A DNA stretch of 58,744 nt, from assembly GCF_016481275.1 (NCBI RefSeq), contig NZ_JAEMNW010000013.1, positions 1 through 58,744 of the forward strand, read 5' to 3'. A program made the position numbers and the translations under genes. Below the pieces are notes generated by a model, which saw nothing but the letters and a program-made list of their open reading frames with translations, was not told where the DNA came from and made no database searches. Position 1 is the stretch's first letter. Every line of letters begins with the position of its first letter. This stretch comes from Antrihabitans auranticaus. GTDB lineage: Bacteria > Actinomycetota > Actinomycetes > Mycobacteriales > Mycobacteriaceae. Shown in pieces: positions 1 to 8,784 of this stretch.

Positions 1-738
1 GACGCCCACCTCGCCGGCTACCCCGTCACCGTCATCGGCATCGAATCCCGCACCATCAACCGCAAAGGCTGGTTCCCCGCCGACGGCCCCGACCTCTGGA
101 CCTCGGGCACCCTGTTCCCCAACAGCTCGAAGAAAACCGCCCGCGCCATCAACGCCGCCTCCGGCAACCGCCCCGTCGTCGTCTTGGCGAACCTGTCCGG
201 ATTCGACGGCTCCCCGGAATCACTGCGCAACATCCAACTCGAATACGGCGCCGAAATCGGCCGCGCCATCGTCAACTTCGACGGCCCGATCGTGTTCTGC
301 GTGATCTCCCGCTACCACGGCGGCGCCTTCGTCGTCTTCTCCGGAGCACTCAACGACAACATGGAAGTCCTCGCCATCGAAGGCTCCTTCGCCTCCGTCA
401 TCGGCGGCGCCCCCGCCGCCGCAGTCGTGTTCTCCCGCGACGTCAACAACCGCACCGCCGCCCACCCCACCGTCCGCGGACTGGAAGAAAAACTCGCCGC
501 ATCCAAAGACGACGCCGAACGCGCCCACCTACGCGTAGAACTCTCCGCCGCCCGCGCCGCAGTCCGCTCGGAAAAACTCGGCGAAGTCGCCCAAGAATTC
601 GAAGCCGTCCACAACATCGACCGCGCCCTCGAAGTCGGCTCCGTCCACCGCATCGTCCCCGCCGCAGAACTACGCCCCGGCATCGTCGCCGCCATCGAAC
701 GCGGCATGAAACGGACCCTGGATCGCCTCGGCAACTGA
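1..738 (+). CDS. Acyl-CoA carboxylase carboxyltransferase, C-terminal part (5' end outside window)
   Basis: The frame is open from base 1 to a TGA at 738, giving 245 residues of a longer protein. The sequence is a biotin-dependent carboxyltransferase C-terminal domain: LSGFDGSPES, then GPIVFCVISRYHGGAFVVFSG and NDNMEVLAIEG, then a charged helical tail. This arrangement matches the end of the single-chain long-chain acyl-CoA carboxylases of actinobacteria, in which biotin carboxylase, biotin carrier and carboxyltransferase lie on one polypeptide; only the tail is visible, so the N-terminal domains are inferred. The internal ATG at 364 and TTG at 184 are not starts. All 17 glutamates use GAA, unlike the genes to the right. 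A strong hairpin follows the stop. Confidence 0.8.
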   Translation, partial: DAHLAGYPVTVIGIESRTINRKGWFPADGPDLWTSGTLFPNSSKKTARAINAASGNRPVVVLANLSGFDGSPESLRNIQLEYGAEIGRAIVNFDGPIVFCVISRYHGGAFVVFSGALNDNMEVLAIEGSFASVIGGAPAAAVVFSRDVNNRTAAHPTVRGLEEKLAASKDDAERAHLRVELSAARAAVRSEKLGEVAQEFEAVHNIDRALEVGSVHRIVPAAELRPGIVAAIERGMKRTLDRLGN

Positions 739-755
739 CCGACCAAGCACGCCGA

Positions 756-790
756 AAAGGCTCGGCCCTGCACCGCAGGGCCGAGCCTTT
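756..790. terminator. Bidirectional hairpin terminator
   Basis: A perfect 16-bp stem (756-771 pairing with 775-790) with a 3-nt loop, flanked by A-rich and T-rich ends. It sits between the stops of two convergent genes (738 and 793), so it can serve both strands. Confidence 0.85.
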
Positions 791-792
791 CG

Positions 793-3333
793 CTATACGT
801 CGACGATCGCTTCCAGCGGCCTGGTGCGCGCCGCACGGACGGCGGGCCACAGTGCCGCTAGAACACCTACCACCGCCGAGCCGATCAACATCGCAACCAC
901 CTGGCCCCAGGGAACCGATATCTCACCGAGGCCCTCGTCGCGCAGTGTCCTGATGAACCCGGTGCCGAGTCCGAGTCCGAGGATTACACCCACAATCGCG
1001 CCGAACACGGCGATCAGCACCGACTCCAGGTAGATGATCCGCCGCACCTGTGAGCGCGCCATCCCGACCGCTCGCAGCATGCCGATCTCGCGGCGCCGCT
1101 CGACGACCGACAGTGCGAGCGTATTGACGATGCCGAGGACGGCGATGACGATCGCGAGCGCGAGGAGCCCGTAGAGCACGGCCAGGAGCGTGTCGATCTG
1201 CTTGCCCTGTTCACCCTTGAACTGCTCACGATCCATGACTTCGACGATCTTGGCCGGATCGGTGGCCTTCTCGAGGTTCGTACGCAGAGTCTCGAGATCG
1301 GTGCCCGCAGTGGCTTTGACCAGGACCAGGAAGTCGGGCGGTGGCGGTTGCGACGACAACGCCTGGTACGACCGCTCGGAGACCAACCAGTTTCCGAGCA
1401 ACGGCGAATCTTCGTAGATGCCGGTGACTTCGACCGGCACTTCCTTGCCGTCGAAACTGGTCAGGCGGATGGTCTCGCCGACTGTCCAGCCTTTCTTGTC
1501 GGACTCGGTCTTCGACACGAGCATGCCGTTGTCGGGTACCTGCTCGCTTCCTTCGACCATGTCGATCCGCAGCACTGGATCGATCGGCCCGCTGAAGGCA
1601 ACTCCGTTGCCTGCGAGGTCGTCGTCCACTTTCGCGAGCACGAAATGCAAGCTCACCGCGAGGTCGACGCCCGGAACCGTTTGCACGGCGGCCGCAGCGC
1701 CGGCCGGCACGCCGATCATCTGCGGACCGGTCAACACGAAGTCGGCTTTGACTCCCTTGTCGACCAAGGTGTCGACGCTGGCCTTCGCCGAAGCACCGAA
1801 CATCGCGATTGCGGACACGAGCATCAAGCCGATCGTCAGCGCGAAAGCCGTTGCGGCGGTACGGCGCGGATTGCGTACCGCATTGTTTCGGGCCAGTCGC
1901 CCAATTGGGCCGAACGGTGCAGCCACGACCGCACCGAGTCCGCCCACGATCGGGCGAGACAACGACGGCGCTGCCAGCATTACTGCGAGAACCAGCGCAA
2001 CCGCGCCGGCACCGACCGTGGACGCGGCGGGACCACCGGTCGATTGCGCGCCGAGCACGACCGCCACGATGCCGACCACGCCGAGGACGCTGCCGATGAT
2101 CGTGCGGACCCGCAATGAGTCGCCGGTCGACGCAAACTCTTCGCGCATCGCCTCGACCGGTGGAATCTTCGCGGCACGACGCGCCGGCGCGTACGCACTC
2201 AACACGGTGACGACCACGCCGACGACGAAGGCCACCACGACAGTTCGCGGCTCGAGCTGCAACTTGCCGGTCGGCAATCCGACATCGAAGTTGTTCAGCA
2301 GGTTTCGGAGCCCGTAGGCGAGCGCAATCCCTGCCCCGAGTCCGAGAACGCTTCCGATCAGACCGACAATCAGTGCCTCGAGCACAACCGATCGGCCGAC
2401 CTGCTGGCGACTTGCGCCGACCGCGCGAAGCAGAGCGAGCTCACGCAACCGCTGCGCCACGATCATCGAGAAGGTGTTGTAGATGATGAATGTGCCGACC
2501 AGCAAAGCGATCCCGCCGAAGGCGAGCAAGAAGTAGTTGATGAAGCTCAGTGCCTGCTCGATCTGAGATTTCGCGTCCTCGCGGACCTCGTCGCCGTTCT
2601 GCACCTTCAGGTCGGGAAAAGCTTCCTGAATCCGGTCCCGCAGCACGTTGTCCCCGACGCCGTTGCCTGCCACGTCGATCCACGCCACGTGGGATCCGTC
2701 GGTGAACAACTCGCGGGCCTGGTCCTGACTGAACAGTGCGCCGATGTATCCGCCCGTATCCGTCGGCGTCGAGTAGATCCCGGTCAGCGTCACGTCGATC
2801 GGGTTGATGCCCATGCGTGGCACGACGATCTTGACCCGGTCCCCGACCTTCATCCCCGCTTTCTCTGCCGCGCCCTCGTTCAGCCCGATCTCGCCCTCCT
2901 TCGCGGGCGGGGTGCCCTCGATGAAGGTTTGCGGCTTCTCCAGTGCCTCATCGGGCGGCAGGTACGACTGCCCGATGCTCGGCGCACCCCCGGTTTTGAC
3001 GACGTCGAGGTTCTTGTCCAGCAGGACCAGAACACCGCTGACGCTCGGCGCAACCGCACGGACGCCGTCGATCTCGCGAATCTTGTCGACGTCTCCGAGC
3101 GGGACACCGCTGGACTGCAGCTCCTCCGGGCTCACCCGGACGTCGACGCCCTGCGCGACCTCGGAGAAGATTCCGTCGAAGGTCTTCTGCAACGTGTCGG
3201 TGAAAACGAACGACCCGGTGACGAACGCAGTGCCGAGGACAACAGAGAGCAACGTCAGGACAAGGCGAACCTTGTGCGCCGCAAGATTGCGCAATGACAC
3301 TTTGCGCATCGGCGACGAAAAGACATTCGCCAC
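793..3333 (-). CDS. ABC transporter permease, FtsX/MacB type (duplicated permease)
   Basis: An 846-residue membrane protein with two FtsX units. Residues about 20-45 form a first membrane helix (LVLTLLSVVLGTAFVTGSFVF) followed by an extracytoplasmic MacB-like domain to about 265. A three-helix FtsX block follows, containing the RELALLRAVGASRQQV loop at about 295. A second unit starts near 480 (RTAATAFALTIGLMLVSAIAMFG), has its own external domain, and ends in a last FtsX block with the matching loop RREIGMLRAVGMARSQV. The ATPase gene lies just upstream on the same strand with a 2-bp gap, so the two make an exporter or lipid/peptide-releasing ABC system of the MacB/LolCDE class. The substrate cannot be read from sequence. 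Confidence 0.9.
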   Translation of the reverse strand: MANVFSSPMRKVSLRNLAAHKVRLVLTLLSVVLGTAFVTGSFVFTDTLQKTFDGIFSEVAQGVDVRVSPEELQSSGVPLGDVDKIREIDGVRAVAPSVSGVLVLLDKNLDVVKTGGAPSIGQSYLPPDEALEKPQTFIEGTPPAKEGEIGLNEGAAEKAGMKVGDRVKIVVPRMGINPIDVTLTGIYSTPTDTGGYIGALFSQDQARELFTDGSHVAWIDVAGNGVGDNVLRDRIQEAFPDLKVQNGDEVREDAKSQIEQALSFINYFLLAFGGIALLVGTFIIYNTFSMIVAQRLRELALLRAVGASRQQVGRSVVLEALIVGLIGSVLGLGAGIALAYGLRNLLNNFDVGLPTGKLQLEPRTVVVAFVVGVVVTVLSAYAPARRAAKIPPVEAMREEFASTGDSLRVRTIIGSVLGVVGIVAVVLGAQSTGGPAASTVGAGAVALVLAVMLAAPSLSRPIVGGLGAVVAAPFGPIGRLARNNAVRNPRRTAATAFALTIGLMLVSAIAMFGASAKASVDTLVDKGVKADFVLTGPQMIGVPAGAAAAVQTVPGVDLAVSLHFVLAKVDDDLAGNGVAFSGPIDPVLRIDMVEGSEQVPDNGMLVSKTESDKKGWTVGETIRLTSFDGKEVPVEVTGIYEDSPLLGNWLVSERSYQALSSQPPPPDFLVLVKATAGTDLETLRTNLEKATDPAKIVEVMDREQFKGEQGKQIDTLLAVLYGLLALAIVIAVLGIVNTLALSVVERRREIGMLRAVGMARSQVRRIIYLESVLIAVFGAIVGVILGLGLGTGFIRTLRDEGLGEISVPWGQVVAMLIGSAVVGVLAALWPAVRAARTRPLEAIVDV

Positions 3334-3335
3334 CG

Positions 3336-4100
3336 TCAGACCGTTTCCAGCGACTTCATGCGGTCGAGCACCGATTCGGCTGTGGGCCCGCGCAATTCGT
3401 CGACGATCTTGCCGTCTGCGAGGAACACGACTCGATCGGCGTACGCCGCCGCCCGCGGGTCGTGGGTCACGATCACCACTGTCTGATGAAACTCGTCGAC
3501 GGACGCCCGCAGAATCGACAACACCTCGCCGGACGAATGCGAGTCGAGGTTACCGGTCGGCTCGTCCCCGAAAATGATCTCGGGCTGACCCGCGAGTGCA
3601 CGCGCGCAGGCCACGCGTTGCTGCTGACCACCGGACAGCTCCCCCGGCCGGTGCGTCAGCCGATCCTTGATACCGAGTCGGGTCAGTACGGTGTCGAGCC
3701 ATTCCGCATCGGCCTTACGACCCGCGATATCGAGTGGCAGCGTGATGTTTTCGAGCGCCGTCAAGGTCGGCACCAGGTTGAACGCCTGAAATACGAAACC
3801 GACGCGGTCGCGTCGCAACTTCGTCATCTGCTTGTCGGACAGCGTCGTCAACTCTGTATCGCCGATCAGTACCGAACCCGATGTCGCGGTGTCCAGCCCC
3901 GCCAGGCAGTGCATCAACGTCGACTTTCCGGACCCGGACGGCCCCATGATCGCAGTGAACTCGCCCTTCACGAAGTCCGCCGATACTCCGTCGAGAGCCC
4001 GGACCTGCGTGTCGCCCGAACCGTACGTCTTGACGACGTCGATCGCGCGGGCAGCCAACGTGTGCGCATGTACATCCGTGGTGACAGTCACGCGCTCCAT
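3336..4100 (-). CDS. ABC transporter ATP-binding protein (MacB/LolD-like)
   Basis: A 254-residue ABC ATPase that energises the adjacent FtsX-type permease. Walker A GPSGSGKST is at about 53-61, the signature LSGGQQQRV at 155-163 and Walker B IIFGDEP at 175-181, followed by the THDPRAAAYADRV H-loop. The FQAFNLVPTLTALENI stretch is typical of the MacB/LolD/FtsE group. The frame is open upstream to 4217, but the homologous part starts shortly before residue 15 of the ATG at 4100, so I take that ATG; the extra 39 codons look non-coding. No clear ribosome site is visible before it. The start lies 180 bp from the divergent DUF445 gene, leaving room for a promoter. Confidence 0.88.
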   Translation of the reverse strand: MERVTVTTDVHAHTLAARAIDVVKTYGSGDTQVRALDGVSADFVKGEFTAIMGPSGSGKSTLMHCLAGLDTATSGSVLIGDTELTTLSDKQMTKLRRDRVGFVFQAFNLVPTLTALENITLPLDIAGRKADAEWLDTVLTRLGIKDRLTHRPGELSGGQQQRVACARALAGQPEIIFGDEPTGNLDSHSSGEVLSILRASVDEFHQTVVIVTHDPRAAAYADRVVFLADGKIVDELRGPTAESVLDRMKSLETV

Positions 4101-4280
4101 AGTGTCCGGTTTCCGCGAGCAGTGCCATCGGGGATGACCCTGATTACCCACGTTTTCAGGACAGCACCCAGCCATCAACGGCATGATCTTCATCGTGTAG
4201 CCGATACCGACGGTCACGTGGACTACTCGATGCGTTCACAGCGGTGAAACGATCGGCTTCAACTGCACCAAGGAGCGTGG

Positions 4281-5648
4281 ATGGATACTTTGTCGGCGGG
4301 GTTCTTCGGTCTCCTGGACTGGGAGGAGATGACCGGTCAGTCGAAGTTCTGGGTAGACATGATCAGCATTCCGATCTTCAGCGCGGTCGCGGGTGTGATC
4401 ACCAACTGGACCGGCGTGATCATGCTTTTCGCCCCGGTTCGATTCACCGGTTTCTACGTACCGGGGCTGAAGACGGCGTACGCGTTCTTCCCCCGCAAGG
4501 TGCAGATTCTGCCGACGTTCGCACCCGGCGGAATCCTCGGATTCCAGGGCTTCATTCCAGCTCGAGCCGAGAAGATGGCCAGCCTGATCACCGACAACGC
4601 CGTGTCCAAAATCGGTACGGCACAAGACTTCTTCTACGAGATGGATCCAGAAAGTATCGCTGACCAGGTCGCGAGGGTGGCCCGTCCACAGCTGCCCGCG
4701 ATGGTTGCGGGGATCATGGAGCGCGAGCACCCCGAACTCTGGGAAGACATGCCGCAGCCTGCTCGCGATCTACTGATCAAGCGGGTGGATTCCGAACTGC
4801 CGTCGCTGACGCGCAGTGCTTTCGAATTCATCGGTGCCAACTTCAACGAACTGATCAGCATCAAGCTGATGGTCGTCGGGTTCCTGCGGCGACGTCCCGA
4901 ACTGCTCAAGGACATCGTCTACGGCCTCGGCGCGCCGGAGTTGCGCTTCATGGTGCGGGTCGGGCTCCTCGGCTTCCCGTTCGGAATCATTCTTGCGCTG
5001 TGGCTGTCGTGGCTGCATTACTCGCACCCACCGGTCGTGACGATTCTGCCGTCGTGGCTGTGGGTGCTGATCGGTGCCGCGCTCGTCGGCATCATCGTGA
5101 ACGTCATTGCGATCAAGGTGGTCTTCGAGCCGGCGTCGCCGCAACCGTGGTACAAGTTCCTCTGGAAGCACGCGAAGTTCGCGAAGCGCCAGCACGAGGC
5201 TGCTGCAGACTTCGGTCACGCCATCGCCTACCAGGTCGTCACCATCGACGTCATTGCCAACGAACTGCTCGACGGACCGCGCGGCGACAAGACCCGCAAG
5301 GTCATCGAGGTGTTCCTCAAGGCGGAAATCGATCGCAACCTCGGGCCGCTGAAGACCATCACGCGCCTCGCGCTCGGCGGCAAGGAGTTCGACACACTCC
5401 AGTCCGCCGCGGGCAAGAGCCTCGCCACAGAGTTCAAGCCGTGGCTCGTGAAGGACGAGGAGTTCGCGAAGTCGACGTCAGCGAAGATCGACAAGCTTGC
5501 GACACAGAAGTTGCGCGAGCTACCACCGGACGAGTTCGTCGAGATGCTCTACACCGCCATCGAGCAGGACGCCTGGCTGCTCTACCTACACGGCGGGTTG
5601 CTGGGCATCGTCGTGGGCGCGATACACATCCTCGTATTCGGGGCCTAG
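4281..5648 (+). CDS. DUF445 family membrane protein
   Basis: A 455-residue protein that carries the DUF445 hallmarks: an N-terminal membrane segment with ITNWTGVIMLFAPV, then GILGFQGFIPARAEKMASLI, i.e. the conserved NW...MLFRP and G.IP....LA.. blocks. Two further hydrophobic segments occur near 225-290 (LLGFPFGIILALWLSWL and WLWVLIGAALVGIIVNVIAI), and a last one at the C-terminus (LLYLHGGLLGIVVGAIHILVFGA). The middle and C-terminal soluble parts are helical. The function of the family is not established; it is membrane-anchored. An AAGGAG box lies 8-13 bases before the ATG at 4281, which fixes the start. A strong terminator follows. Confidence 0.85.
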   Translation: MDTLSAGFFGLLDWEEMTGQSKFWVDMISIPIFSAVAGVITNWTGVIMLFAPVRFTGFYVPGLKTAYAFFPRKVQILPTFAPGGILGFQGFIPARAEKMASLITDNAVSKIGTAQDFFYEMDPESIADQVARVARPQLPAMVAGIMEREHPELWEDMPQPARDLLIKRVDSELPSLTRSAFEFIGANFNELISIKLMVVGFLRRRPELLKDIVYGLGAPELRFMVRVGLLGFPFGIILALWLSWLHYSHPPVVTILPSWLWVLIGAALVGIIVNVIAIKVVFEPASPQPWYKFLWKHAKFAKRQHEAAADFGHAIAYQVVTIDVIANELLDGPRGDKTRKVIEVFLKAEIDRNLGPLKTITRLALGGKEFDTLQSAAGKSLATEFKPWLVKDEEFAKSTSAKIDKLATQKLRELPPDEFVEMLYTAIEQDAWLLYLHGGLLGIVVGAIHILVFGA

Positions 5649-5667
5649 CGAGTAGGTCTACTGACGG

Positions 5668-5710
5668 AAAGGCGTTCCAGCCCCGGAATCCGGGGCCGGA
5701 ACGCCTTTTT
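5668..5710. terminator. Nested hairpin terminator
   Basis: Outer 11-bp stem (5668-5678 with 5698-5708) enclosing an inner stem CCCCGG/CCGGGG, followed by five T residues. It ends the DUF445 transcript and stands between convergent genes. Confidence 0.88.
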
Positions 5711-5756
5711 GTTGCACGGTATGCAGGGGCCCGACCGAGCGGAGCGTGCCGATAAC

Positions 5757-6947
5757 TCAGCAGGCGCGCGGGGGTGGTTCTCCGCGGAATCGTGCTTCGA
5801 CGTAGTTCCATGCCTCTGGGAAGCCGAGGGCCGCGCAGGTCATGTGTTCGGAGATGTCCCAGGGCCGGAAGACCAGGGTGGCTCCGGCGTCGCAATAGCG
5901 GCGCGCCACGTCGTTGACGGCGCCGAACGGTGTGAGGCCGTCGTACATTCCGTGCCAGATCAGCATGGGCACGGTCGGGACGTCTCTGAAGTACTTCAGG
6001 CTGTTTTCGCGTAGTACCGACATCGCGGCGGAGCTGGTCATGAGGTCTCTGCGCGCTGCCAGTTGTTCGGCGCTGCGGAACAGGCCGTGGAAGATCAGGA
6101 AGCGGCGGCACTCGTTCGCCATGAACGAGCGCAGGAACAGGCCCTCGTCGTTCAGCTGGGACGTGATGGGCAGCTGGTCGGGATACTCCCGCTCCAAGCC
6201 CATCGCTGCCGCGAATGCGAGACCGAAGCCTGGGTGCGGCGCAAAGCCGAGCCCGCGTGCCATCTCTTCGAGGTCGGCCGGAATGCCGCCTGCCACAACA
6301 CCGTCGAGCTTCAACTCGGGCGCATAGGTTGGCTGCAACGCTGCCGCCCAGGCACTGGCCATGCCACCTCCGGAGTAGCCGGCGAGAACGACCGGGACGT
6401 TCTGGAGGCCGAGTTCGTTGACCTTCTTGACCGCGCGAACGCTGTCGAGTGTGACCATGCCGCCGAGCTTCGCCGCGCCGTAGGCGCCCGTCGGACCGAG
6501 GTGGTCGGGAATCGACAGCGCCCACCCACGGCCGATCGGCAGGTACATGCCGGGCGCGTCGTTGAGCTCTGCGTTGAACAGGGACCGCGACGGATTGCAT
6601 TTCACACCAAGCGAATTGATGATCGCCTGGTAGGAGACCAACGGTGGGTTGGCGATCCCGATCGGCATCAGCACCGTCGTCATACCCATGATGGGGTTGC
6701 CCTGGGAGTTGGTCGACCGGAAGGCGACGTGATAGCCCTCGGTGCCCGCGTACCAGAAGGTGTCGATCCGCCGAACGCGGACCACGTCCCCCGGGCTGTA
6801 GTTGCCGATGTCAGCCGGGGCGTGGAAGAACGGATCGGGATCCTCCATGGGATACAGAGGTTCCGATCCGGCCGGTCCCGGCGACAGGAATCCTGCAAAA
6901 AGTAAGGCGCACAGCAGCGTAATCAGCGCCTTCGAACCATGCCGCAT
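5757..6947 (-). CDS. Secreted lipase, secretory lipase (LIP) family
   Basis: A 396-residue exported alpha/beta hydrolase. Residues 1-27 form a signal peptide (basic start, LITLLCALLFAGFL core, AGS end). The nucleophile elbow GYSGG places Ser192; the likely acid is Asp336 in WHGMYDGLTP and the base His368 in ISEHMT, the usual order for PF03583 secretory lipases, first known from Candida and common in mycolata. The region between 200 and 300 is the helical lid. The expected role is hydrolysis of extracellular acylglycerols or esters, feeding the fatty-acid genes elsewhere in the window. The transcript converges on the DUF445 terminator. Substrate range is not deducible. Confidence 0.88.
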   Translation of the reverse strand: MRHGSKALITLLCALLFAGFLSPGPAGSEPLYPMEDPDPFFHAPADIGNYSPGDVVRVRRIDTFWYAGTEGYHVAFRSTNSQGNPIMGMTTVLMPIGIANPPLVSYQAIINSLGVKCNPSRSLFNAELNDAPGMYLPIGRGWALSIPDHLGPTGAYGAAKLGGMVTLDSVRAVKKVNELGLQNVPVVLAGYSGGGMASAWAAALQPTYAPELKLDGVVAGGIPADLEEMARGLGFAPHPGFGLAFAAAMGLEREYPDQLPITSQLNDEGLFLRSFMANECRRFLIFHGLFRSAEQLAARRDLMTSSAAMSVLRENSLKYFRDVPTVPMLIWHGMYDGLTPFGAVNDVARRYCDAGATLVFRPWDISEHMTCAALGFPEAWNYVEARFRGEPPPRAC

Positions 6948-7104
6948 GTAACCGACTCCCTAGATCCCCATCCCGAATGGGGTGACCTTGTACGAAGGTC
7001 GCGACAAAATCGTTATCTAGTTCACAAACTCGGCAAAACCAGCCGACCAGTTCGTTTTTGGTCCGCTCGCACACTCTGTCGGAGCCCCTCGATAGGCTGA
7101 AAAC

Positions 7105-7875
7105 ATGCGTATAGGAGCACACGTCCGCCTGGATAGCGACCCGATCGGATTCGGGGAACGGCTGGGCGCCGATCTGATTCAGATGTTCGTGATCGACCCG
7201 CAGGGCTGGGAGAAACCCAAGCCGCATGCACAGACCGAGCAGATTCTCGCGAGTCCGATCGATGTCGTCGTGCACTCGTCGTATCAGATCAACGTCGCCA
7301 GCCTGAACAACCGCCTACGGATGCCATCACGGCAAGCTGTCGCCGCGCAGGCAAAGGCAGCGGCCGATCTCGGCGCTATCGGTCTTGTCGTACACGGCGG
7401 CCACGTCGGCAAGGACAGCGAGATCGCGACGGGCATCGACAACTGGCGGAAGCTGTTCGAACGCCAGGAAGAAAAGGGCGGCTTCCCGGTACCGATTCTG
7501 ATCGAGAACACAGCGGGCGGCGATCATGCGATGGCTCGCTACTTCGACTCCATCGCGAAGTTGTGGGATGCGGTCGGCGACTTCGGCGCAGGCTTCTGCC
7601 TGGATACCTGCCATGCGTGGGCGGGCGGCGAGGACCTCGTCGGAATTGTCGAACGGGTGAAGGCAATCACGGGCCGCATCGACCTCGTGCACCTCAACAG
7701 TTCTCGCGACGAGTTCAATTCGGCGCGCGACCGACACGCGAACTTCTCCGACGGCACCATCGATCCGGAACTGCTCGCGGAGGTATGCCGCACCGCGGAC
7801 GCTCCGGTCATCCTGGAGACGCCCGCCGAAGGACTCGCCGACGACCTCGCGTACTTGCGCGAAACGGTCGGCTAG
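7105..7875 (+). CDS. nfo: Endonuclease IV (AP endonuclease, family 2)
   Basis: A 256-residue TIM-barrel enzyme that cuts DNA 5' to abasic sites in base-excision repair. All trinuclear zinc ligands expected for the family are present in order: His57 (VHSSY), His97 (VHGGH), Glu134 (IENTAGG), Asp167 and His170 (LDTCHAWAGG), His196 (VHLNSS), Asp209 and His211 (DRHANF), and Glu238 (ILETP). The length is slightly short of E. coli Nfo (285) but typical for actinobacteria. The ATG at 7105 begins directly at MRIGAHV, the conserved N-terminus. The gene is monocistronic; its stop overlaps that of the convergent small gene by 4 bp. Confidence 0.93.
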   Translation: MRIGAHVRLDSDPIGFGERLGADLIQMFVIDPQGWEKPKPHAQTEQILASPIDVVVHSSYQINVASLNNRLRMPSRQAVAAQAKAAADLGAIGLVVHGGHVGKDSEIATGIDNWRKLFERQEEKGGFPVPILIENTAGGDHAMARYFDSIAKLWDAVGDFGAGFCLDTCHAWAGGEDLVGIVERVKAITGRIDLVHLNSSRDEFNSARDRHANFSDGTIDPELLAEVCRTADAPVILETPAEGLADDLAYLRETVG

Positions 7876-8102
7876 CGCGGGACGCTGAGCGTGCCGGCCA
7901 TAACGCGGCGCGGCGCGTCCATCGGATCGAGCCGGCCGAGCGCCTCTGCACGGACTTTGAGAAGAACAAGTCCGGAAGTAGACGCGAAGATCAGCCCGAG
8001 AACAGCAAGTTCGGCACGCAGATCAGCAATGCCGAGGACAGCGACGACGATTCCGGCGAAAAAGACAGACCAGCACGTGGTCTTGGAACGGGTGGACCCC
8101 AT
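7872..8102 (-). CDS. Small membrane protein, unknown function
   Basis: A 76-residue protein with a short basic N-terminus (GSTRSKTTC), two hydrophobic segments (WSVFFAGIVVAVLGIADL and LAVLGLIFASTSGLVLL) and a charged tail. I do not recognise a family. The ATG at 8102 is preceded by GGAG at a spacing of 8, which favours it over the in-frame TTG at 8108. It converges with nfo and the stops overlap by 4 bp. The 274 bp upstream hold no gene I can support. Confidence 0.6.
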   Translation of the reverse strand: MGSTRSKTTCWSVFFAGIVVAVLGIADLRAELAVLGLIFASTSGLVLLKVRAEALGRLDPMDAPRRVMAGTLSVPR

Positions 8103-8376
8103 GACCAATGCTCCTTCACATCAGACGATCAGTTCGGCCGGCTTGGTTTTCCACGCTCGACCGTGTGGGTGAACATTCTCAGTGGTTAACTTTCGTCACA
8201 CACGTTACGTCCGCGCTGGGACTTTGCCGCGCCGACACGACACGCCGCATTTTTGTCGATACCGTTCCGATACCTCGCTGGCCCCCTCGTCGTGATATTT
8301 GAGCCTCACCAGCCCCGACCGGCGTCGAGGACACGTTTAAAGTGGGTCAACTCGAGATCAGGAACGGAACTCTGCA

Positions 8377-8781
8377 ATGTTCGGAAACTGGCGCGCCGTG
8401 GCGGGTCTGGTCGCCGCGGTGCTCGCAGTCGCGGCAGGCATGATCCTCATCAACGCATGCGGACTCGGCGACGCCGACGAAAAAGTCGTGCCTCCCCAGA
8501 TCAGGCCCGCAACGTCGATCTCCGGAACCGGGGTGTCCTCGGGATCCCTCACGCCGGCCTTCACAGTGCCGCCGTCACCGACCTGGCAGATCGCGCCGGA
8601 AACGACGCCTCGGACAATCCCGGAAACGACGACGCGCACGTCCACCACGAGGACGACGACCACGCGAACAACACGCGGGACGACGACGTCCAGCGAGGAC
8701 GGTTTCTCGGAGCCCGAATCCGAGCGCGACGACTTGACGACGTCGCGCCCGGCGCGGCCTACCGAATCCGAGACGCCCTAA
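8377..8781 (+). CDS. Thr-rich membrane-anchored or secreted protein
   Basis: A 134-residue protein: one N-terminal hydrophobic segment (residues 7-25, VAGLVAAVLAVAAGMILIN) followed by Ala-Cys that could be a poor lipobox, then a low-complexity tail rich in Thr, Ser, Pro and Arg (residues about 70-110 are mostly TTRT repeats) and an acidic end. Such tails are usual for wall-associated or glycosylated actinobacterial proteins. No catalytic motif is seen. AGGAACGGAA stands 8-17 bases before the ATG. It converges with the acyl-CoA dehydrogenase operon; the stops are 3 bp apart. Confidence 0.65.
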   Translation: MFGNWRAVAGLVAAVLAVAAGMILINACGLGDADEKVVPPQIRPATSISGTGVSSGSLTPAFTVPPSPTWQIAPETTPRTIPETTTRTSTTRTTTTRTTRGTTTSSEDGFSEPESERDDLTTSRPARPTESETP

Positions 8782-8784
8782 TTA

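Noticed and set aside
8103-8376. Possible small gene in the 274-bp gap
   Set aside because: The 64-codon plus-strand frame at 8108-8302 has no ribosome site or recognisable protein features; the gap more likely holds the two divergent promoters.
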